A stretch of 46,298 nt of DNA from Stenotrophomonas rhizophila (lineage in GTDB: Bacteria; Pseudomonadota; Gammaproteobacteria; Xanthomonadales; Xanthomonadaceae), in NCBI RefSeq assembly GCF_003651185.1, contig NZ_RCDC01000010.1, positions 1 to 46,298 on the forward strand. The letters are read 5' to 3'. Numbering within the stretch: the stretch's first letter is position 1; each line of letters begins with the position of its first letter. Position numbers and translations under genes: made by a program. Below the pieces are notes generated by a model. The model was not told the DNA's origin and searched no databases. It was given only the letters and a program-made list of their open reading frames with translations. Shown in pieces: positions 41,753 to 46,298 of this stretch.

Positions 41753-42316
41753 ATGTCGCTCATCAACACCCAGATCCAGCCGTTCGAAGCCAACGCCTAC
41801 CAGAACGGCGAGTTCATCAAGGTCTCCGACAGCACCCTGAAGGGTCACTGGTCCGTGCTGATCTTCATGCCGGCCGCGTTCACCTTCAACTGCCCGACCG
41901 AGATTGAAGACGCCGCCGATCATTACGCCGAGTTCCAGAAGGCCGGCGCCGAGGTCTACATCGTCACCACCGACACGCACTTCTCGCACAAGGTGTGGCA
42001 CGAAACCTCGCCGGCCGTCGGCAAGGCCCAGTTCCCGCTGGTCGGCGATCCGACCCACCAGCTGACCAACGCCTTCGGCGTGCACATTCCGGAAGAAGGC
42101 CTGGCCCTGCGCGGCACCTTCATCATCAACCCGGAAGGCGTGATCAAGACCCTGGAGATCCACTCCAACGAGATCGCCCGTGACGTCTCCGAGACCCTGC
42201 GCAAGCTGAAGGCTGCCCAGTTCACCGCCGCCAACCCGAACCAGGTGTGCCCGGCGAAGTGGAAGGAAGGCGAAAAGACCCTGACCCCGTCGCTGGACCT
42301 GGTCGGCAAGATCTAA
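41753..42316 (+). CDS. ahpC: Alkyl hydroperoxide reductase subunit C
   Basis: This is a typical 2-Cys peroxiredoxin that reduces H2O2 and organic peroxides and is recycled by AhpF. The 187-residue protein has the peroxidatic Cys47 in PAAFTFNCPTE (PxxxTxxC signature) and the resolving Cys166 in NQVCPAKW. The GTFIINPEGVIK and C-terminal arm features that make the family peroxide-sensitive are also present. AGAGGA lies seven bases before the ATG. It is the first gene of ahpC-ahpF-oxyR. Confidence 0.97.
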   Translation: MSLINTQIQPFEANAYQNGEFIKVSDSTLKGHWSVLIFMPAAFTFNCPTEIEDAADHYAEFQKAGAEVYIVTTDTHFSHKVWHETSPAVGKAQFPLVGDPTHQLTNAFGVHIPEEGLALRGTFIINPEGVIKTLEIHSNEIARDVSETLRKLKAAQFTAANPNQVCPAKWKEGEKTLTPSLDLVGKI

Positions 42317-42328
42317 GCCGCTCCTCAT

Positions 42329-42398
42329 CCCCATCCCCGCCCGCCGGGGATGGGGGTGAACCCAAGCCGGTGCCCCACGCGCCGGTTTCGGTTCACCC
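42329..42398 (+). terminator. Compound hairpin between ahpC and ahpF
   Basis: Two mutually overlapping stems occur. The first has an 11-bp stem, CCCCATCCCCG (42329-42339) with its complement (42345-42355). The second pairs GGGTGAACC (42354-42362) with GGTTCACCC (42390-42398) around an inner CCGG pairing. There is no T-run. It may act as an attenuator or a 3' stabiliser that lowers ahpF expression relative to ahpC. Confidence 0.55.
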
Positions 42399-42467
42399 CC
42401 ATGTCGCGCAGATGCACCCGCGGGGTGCGTCGACGCTGCCACCTTGCCTGATTCAAGGAGTTTTTCG

Positions 42468-44060
42468 ATGTTGGATGCCAACCTCCAGTCCCAGCTGAAG
42501 ACCTATCTGGAACGTGTCACCCGTCCGATCCAGATCACGGCGCACGTGGATGACGGCGCCAAGTCGCAGGAAATGCTCGAGCTGCTGAACACGCTGACCA
42601 CGCTCTCCACGCAGATCCGCCTGGACGTGCGTCGCGACAGCAACGAGCGCACGCCCTCCTTCGCACTGACCACGCCGGGTCAGGACATCCATCTGGTGTT
42701 CGCGGGCCTGCCGATGGGCCATGAGTTCACCTCGCTGGTGCTGGCGCTGCTGCAGGTCGGTGGTCACCCGTCCAAGGCCACCGCCGAGCTGATCGAGCAG
42801 GTGCGCAATCTGGAGGGCGAGTACCGCTTCGAAACCTATTTCTCGCTGTCCTGCCAGAACTGCCCGGACGTGGTCCAGGCACTGAACCTGGCAGCGGTGT
42901 TGAACCCGCGCATCCAGCACGTGGCGATCGATGGCGGCCTGTTCCCGGCCGAGGTCGAAGCGCGCCAGATCATGTCCGTGCCGACCGTGTACCTCAACGG
43001 CGAGGTGTTCGATCAAGGCCGCATGACGCTGGAGCAGATCGTGGCCAAGCTGGACACCGGCGCTGGCAAACGCGATGCCGAAAAGCTGAGCGCCAAGGCC
43101 CCGTTCGATGTGCTGGTGGTGGGCGGTGGTCCGGCCGGTGCAGCCGCGGCGATCTATGCCGCACGCAAGGGCATCCGCACCGGTGTGGCCGCTGAACGTT
43201 TCGGTGGCCAGGTGCTGGATACGATGGCGATCGAGAACTTCATTTCCGTCAAGGAAACCGAAGGTCCGAAGCTGGCCGCGGCGCTGGAACAGCATGTGCG
43301 CGAGTACGACGTGGACATCATGAACCTGCAGCGCGCCACCGCGCTGGTGCCCGCCGGCGATGACGGCCTGGTCGAGATCACCCTGGAGAATGGCGCGTCG
43401 CTGAAGTCGCGCTCGGTCGTCTTGTCCACCGGTGCGCGCTGGCGCCAGATGAACGTGCCCGGCGAAGATCAGTACCGCAACAAGGGCGTGGCGTACTGCC
43501 CGCATTGCGACGGTCCGTTGTTCAAGGGCAAGCGCGTGGCGGTGATCGGCGGGGGCAACTCCGGCGTGGAAGCGGCGATCGATCTGGCGGGTCTTGTGAC
43601 GCATGTGACCCTTCTGGAATTTGATGACAAACTGCGGGCCGATGAAGTACTGCAGAAGAAGCTGCGCAGTCTGGGCAACGTCACCATCATCACCAGCGCC
43701 CTGACCCAGGAAGTGCTGGGCGATGGCCAGAAAGTGACGGGCCTGGTCTACCAGGACCGCGTCGGTGGCGATTCGCACCGGGTGGAACTGGAAGGCATCT
43801 TCGTGCAGATCGGTCTTCTGCCGAATACCGAGTGGTTGAAGGACACGGTGGCCCTGTCACCGCGTGGCGAGATCCTGATCGACGACCGCGGCCAGACCAG
43901 CGTGCCGGGTGTCTTCGCCGCAGGCGATTGCACGACCGTTCCGTACAAGCAGATCGTCATCGCGATGGGCGCCGGTTCCACTGCGGCACTGAGCGCCTTT
44001 GATCACCTGATCCGCACCTCCGTTCCCAAGAGCAGCGGCGCTGTCGCCGAAGCTGCCTGA
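42468..44060 (+). CDS. ahpF: Alkyl hydroperoxide reductase subunit F
   Basis: AhpF is the NADH-dependent flavoprotein that reduces AhpC. The 530-residue protein has a tandem thioredoxin-like N-terminal domain with Cys129/Cys132 (SLSCQNCPDVVQ). A thioredoxin-reductase-like part follows, with the FAD motif VVGGGPAGAAAAIYAARKG and the redox pair Cys344/Cys347 (YCPHCDGP). NAD-binding GGGNSGVEAAIDLAG and the FAD closing motif GVFAAGDCTTVPYKQ are also visible. AAGGAG lies seven bases upstream of the ATG. Confidence 0.97.
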   Translation: MLDANLQSQLKTYLERVTRPIQITAHVDDGAKSQEMLELLNTLTTLSTQIRLDVRRDSNERTPSFALTTPGQDIHLVFAGLPMGHEFTSLVLALLQVGGHPSKATAELIEQVRNLEGEYRFETYFSLSCQNCPDVVQALNLAAVLNPRIQHVAIDGGLFPAEVEARQIMSVPTVYLNGEVFDQGRMTLEQIVAKLDTGAGKRDAEKLSAKAPFDVLVVGGGPAGAAAAIYAARKGIRTGVAAERFGGQVLDTMAIENFISVKETEGPKLAAALEQHVREYDVDIMNLQRATALVPAGDDGLVEITLENGASLKSRSVVLSTGARWRQMNVPGEDQYRNKGVAYCPHCDGPLFKGKRVAVIGGGNSGVEAAIDLAGLVTHVTLLEFDDKLRADEVLQKKLRSLGNVTIITSALTQEVLGDGQKVTGLVYQDRVGGDSHRVELEGIFVQIGLLPNTEWLKDTVALSPRGEILIDDRGQTSVPGVFAAGDCTTVPYKQIVIAMGAGSTAALSAFDHLIRTSVPKSSGAVAEAA

Positions 44061-44067
44061 AACGTCC

Positions 44068-44096
44068 GGTTCCCGGTTCGCCGGGAACCTTGTCTG
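44068..44096 (+). terminator. Hairpin between ahpF and oxyR
   Basis: GGTTCCCGG, loop TTCG and CCGGGAACC form a perfect 9-bp stem followed by TTGTCTGTCT. It probably ends most ahpCF transcripts, leaving oxyR on its own promoter or partial read-through. Confidence 0.7.
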
Positions 44097-44151
44097 TCTG
44101 CTGGGTAAGCCACGCCATCACCCGGTCCATTACCGTTAGAGGTCCAAGGAA

Positions 44152-45108
44152 ATGAACCTACGTGATTTGAAGTATCTGGTGGCGCTGGCCGACCACCGCC
44201 ATTTCGGCAAGGCGGCCGCCGCCTGCTTCGTCAGCCAACCCACCCTGTCCACCCAGATCCGCAAGCTCGAGGACGAGCTGGGGTTGCCGCTGGTTGAGCG
44301 TGCACCGCGCAAGGTCATGCTCACCCCGGCCGGGGTGGAAGCGGCCGCGCGTGCCCGCACCATCGTGGCCGAGGTGGAGCAGATGAAAGAAGCCGCGCGG
44401 CGCAGTCGCGATCCGGAAGCCGGCACGGTGCGGCTGGGGATCTTCCCCACGCTGGGGCCGTACCTGCTGCCGCACGTGATCCCCAACATCCGCGAGCGCT
44501 TCCCGCAACTGGAACTGCTGCTGGTCGAGGAAAAGAGCGACGAGCTGCTGACCCGCCTGCGCGAAGGCAAGCTGGATGCCGCCCTGTTGGCACTGCCGCT
44601 GGATGATGACCAGCTGCACGCCGAGTTCCTGTTCGAAGAGCCCTTCCTGCTGGCGGTCTCCCAGCAGCACCCGCTGGCACGCCGCCAGCATCTGGATGTA
44701 CAGGAACTGTCCTCGCAGAAGCTGTTGCTGCTGGAAGACGGGCACTGCCTGCGCGACCAGGCGCTGGCGGTCTGCCGGTTGTTCGGTGCCAACGAAAAAT
44801 CGGAGTTCCGCGCGACCAGCCTGGAGACGCTGCGGCAGATGGTGGCCGCCGACGTGGGCATCACCCTGCTGCCGACGCTCTCGGTCAAGCCGCCGGTGCC
44901 GCGCTCGGACAACATCCGCCTGCTGGATTTCAGTGGCGATGACCGTCCCAGCCGCCGCATCGCGATGGCCTGGCGCCGCAGTTCGGCGATGACCGGCTTC
45001 CTGGAGCAACTGGCCCAGCAGTTCAAACGGCTGCCGCAGGGCCTGTTCGCACTGGAGACGACCGATGTCCCGGCGGTCGCGGCCACGCCGCTTCCACGCG
45101 CCGGCTGA
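44152..45108 (+). CDS. oxyR: Peroxide-sensing regulator OxyR
   Basis: OxyR is a LysR-type activator turned on by an intramolecular disulfide. The 318-residue protein has the DNA-binding helix-turn-helix (LVALADHRHFGKAAAACFVSQPTLSTQIRKLE). The redox cysteines Cys199 and Cys208 in LLEDGHCLRDQALAVC are at exactly the E. coli positions. The conserved ETLRQMVAADVGITLLP effector segment follows. Its place behind ahpC-ahpF is the usual Xanthomonas layout, and it should control the site upstream of ahpC. Confidence 0.97.
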   Translation: MNLRDLKYLVALADHRHFGKAAAACFVSQPTLSTQIRKLEDELGLPLVERAPRKVMLTPAGVEAAARARTIVAEVEQMKEAARRSRDPEAGTVRLGIFPTLGPYLLPHVIPNIRERFPQLELLLVEEKSDELLTRLREGKLDAALLALPLDDDQLHAEFLFEEPFLLAVSQQHPLARRQHLDVQELSSQKLLLLEDGHCLRDQALAVCRLFGANEKSEFRATSLETLRQMVAADVGITLLPTLSVKPPVPRSDNIRLLDFSGDDRPSRRIAMAWRRSSAMTGFLEQLAQQFKRLPQGLFALETTDVPAVAATPLPRAG

Positions 45109-45184
45109 GCCTGGCTGAACCGGCCGGCGGGGCCGATATGCCGGACGGGTCGCATCCGTCTACGATTGTCAGCACAATAGAACG

Positions 45185-45212
45185 AGGCGGTGCCAGCAGG
45201 CGCCGCCTTTTT
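45185..45212 (+). terminator. Rho-independent terminator before rnk
   Basis: AGGCGGTGCC, loop AGCA and GGCGCCGCCT form a 10-bp stem with one G-U pair, followed by TTTTT. It lies 76 bp after oxyR and 34 bp before rnk. It ends oxyR, or attenuates a promoter that may lie just upstream. Confidence 0.85.
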
Positions 45213-45246
45213 GCATGGGTCTTCCACAAACGCAAGGAGCTACACC

Positions 45247-45654
45247 ATGTCCACTTCCAGCGGACTGCCCCCTTCGATCATCGTTTCAAGCCACGACATG
45301 GACCGCCTGGATGCCATGCTCGAGTCTCCCGCCGTCAGCCAGACCCCCGCCGGGATCGCCCTGGCCGAGGAACTCAACCGCGCGACCGTTGTGGCGCCGG
45401 ACCAGGTTCCCGAGGGCACCGTCATGATGCATTCGCGCGTAGAGTGCGAAGATGAGCTGCAGAACGAAAAGCACGTTCTGACGCTGGTCTATCCGCGTGA
45501 AGCCGATGTTGAACAGGGCAAGGTATCGATCCTGGCACCGGTGGGCACCGCCCTGCTCGGCCTGTCGATCGGCCAGACCATGGATTGGGTGGCACCGGGC
45601 GGGCGCAAGCTGCGCCTGCGGGTGACCGCCGTCCATCACCAGCCCCACGCCTGA
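45247..45654 (+). CDS. rnk: Regulator of nucleoside diphosphate kinase (Rnk-like, GreA/GreB family)
   Basis: The 135-residue protein has a short N-terminal coiled segment (SIIVSSHDMDRLDAMLES) and a C-terminal FKBP-like GreA/GreB domain. The latter contains VMMHSRVECEDELQNEKHVLTLVYP, SILAPVGTALLGLSIGQTMDW and GGRKLRLRVTAV. It lacks the long coiled coil that lets GreA/GreB reach the polymerase active site, as Rnk does. AAGGAG lies nine bases before the ATG. Confidence 0.9.
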   Translation: MSTSSGLPPSIIVSSHDMDRLDAMLESPAVSQTPAGIALAEELNRATVVAPDQVPEGTVMMHSRVECEDELQNEKHVLTLVYPREADVEQGKVSILAPVGTALLGLSIGQTMDWVAPGGRKLRLRVTAVHHQPHA

Positions 45655-45706
45655 CCCTGCCTGCTGCGATCCGCGCAGGTTCCACCGTTTCGTCCCAGGA
45701 GTTGCA

Positions 45707-46298
45707 ATGAGCACCGTTTCGCTGTCCAAACTCTCCCAGCTGCGTGATCTGTCCGTGGTGGTTGCCGATACCGGCGACTACGAGGCGATCAAGCGCTTGA
45801 AGCCGGTCGACTGCACGACCAACCCCACCCTGGTGAAGAAAGCGCTGGACCTGCCGGTATATGCCGATCTCATCGAGCGCGCGCTGGCCTGGGGCCGCGG
45901 GCAGGCGGGCGAACGCGAGACCATCGTGCACGCGGTGGCCGATCGCCTGACCGTGGGCGTGGGCACCCTGCTCAGCACGCTGGTGCCGGGCCGGGTCTCG
46001 ACCGAGGTCGATGCCGACCAGGCACATGACACCGCGGCCACGGTGGCCAAGGCGCGCCAGTTCATCGCCATGTACGAAGCGGCCGGCGTGCCGCGCAGCA
46101 AGGTGCTGATCAAGATCGCGGCAACCTGGGAAGGCGTGGAAGCGGCGCGCCAGCTGCAGGCCGAAGGGATCGACTGCAACCTGACGCTGATCTTCAATCC
46201 GACCCAGGCGCTGGCCTGCAGCGAGGCCGGGGCGTTCCTGATCTCGCCGTTCGTGGGCCGCATCCTGGATTGGTACGTGGCCAACGGCCAGGCGCCGG
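45707..46298 (+). CDS. tal: Transaldolase, 5' part
   Basis: Transaldolase moves a dihydroxyacetone unit between sugar phosphates in the pentose phosphate pathway. The first 197 codons are present: start MSTVSLSKLSQLRDLSVVVADTGD with Asp21, the TTNPTLVKKAL motif and the Schiff-base Lys136 in KVLIKIAATWEG. NLTLIFNPTQALACSEAGA, the start of the second signature, follows. Spacing fits the TalB (about 320-residue) class. AGGAG precedes the ATG by seven bases. The gene runs off the right edge. Confidence 0.96.
   Translation, partial: MSTVSLSKLSQLRDLSVVVADTGDYEAIKRLKPVDCTTNPTLVKKALDLPVYADLIERALAWGRGQAGERETIVHAVADRLTVGVGTLLSTLVPGRVSTEVDADQAHDTAATVAKARQFIAMYEAAGVPRSKVLIKIAATWEGVEAARQLQAEGIDCNLTLIFNPTQALACSEAGAFLISPFVGRILDWYVANGQAP

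Noticed and set aside
42317..42467. Conventional terminator between ahpC and ahpF
   Set aside because: The stems are strong but no T-run follows, and ahpF lacks an obvious promoter of its own. Attenuation or mRNA stabilisation fits better than full termination.

Overview
The window reads as chromosomal core DNA of a high-GC gammaproteobacterium of the Xanthomonadaceae, most likely Stenotrophomonas. Three things point there. Short palindromic repeats headed by GTAG (SMAG/REP type) are scattered between genes. Gene orders are typical of the group: tRNA-Tyr/Gly/Thr-tuf; TPR protein-lolB-ispE-tRNA-Gln-prs-rplY-pth-ychF; hemA-prfA; ahpC-ahpF-oxyR. Proteins such as a GT41 O-GlcNAc-transferase-like enzyme and proline iminopeptidase closely match known Xanthomonas proteins. 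I see no prophage, IS element, CRISPR array or plasmid module.

Layout. 1-1020: the 5' part of tuf (minus strand) preceded by three tRNA genes and their promoter. 1051-6108: an exported isoaspartyl peptidase, an exported S51 cyanophycinase-like enzyme and a divergent TonB-dependent receptor, which look like a unit for using a beta-aspartyl polymer or peptide. 6136-6655: a gene-free stretch with a terminator, three copies of a 46-bp motif carrying DnaA-box-like 9-mers, and an embedded REP. 6676-13676 (minus): an information-processing and envelope operon series from the TPR protein down to ychF. 13733-18660 (plus): hemA, prfA, a GT41 glycosyltransferase and PPK2. 18737-20571 (minus): a TlpA-like lipoprotein and a YihY-type membrane protein. 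20677-22200 (plus): a WrbA-like flavoprotein, a DUF2069 protein and a one-domain asparaginase. 22266-24011: a secreted subtilase. 24401-26107: ilvE and sufT-like genes. 26226-26645: a small membrane protein.

26866-31254 holds a three-part proton-translocating transhydrogenase. Its pntA1 gene is separated from pntA2-pntB by a plus-strand operon of sigma factor, DUF3619-like protein and DUF3106-like protein. 31326-33644 is a DUF1631 protein. 33976-36868 is a tight four-gene operon: nitroreductase, FEN-like exonuclease, Nudix hydrolase, N-formylglutamate amidohydrolase-like protein. An MFS exporter and a divergent LysR regulator follow, then proline iminopeptidase and prmC. The right end is the peroxide-defence cluster ahpC-ahpF-oxyR with a probable OxyR site upstream, then rnk and the start of a transaldolase gene.

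Most of the window is housekeeping. The least ordinary parts are the putative cyanophycin-type locus, the DnaA-box-like repeat region, the split pnt locus, the one-domain asparaginase, REP elements that supply stop codons, and the folded ahpC-ahpF spacer. Functions are inferred from motifs and gene order; no database search was run.
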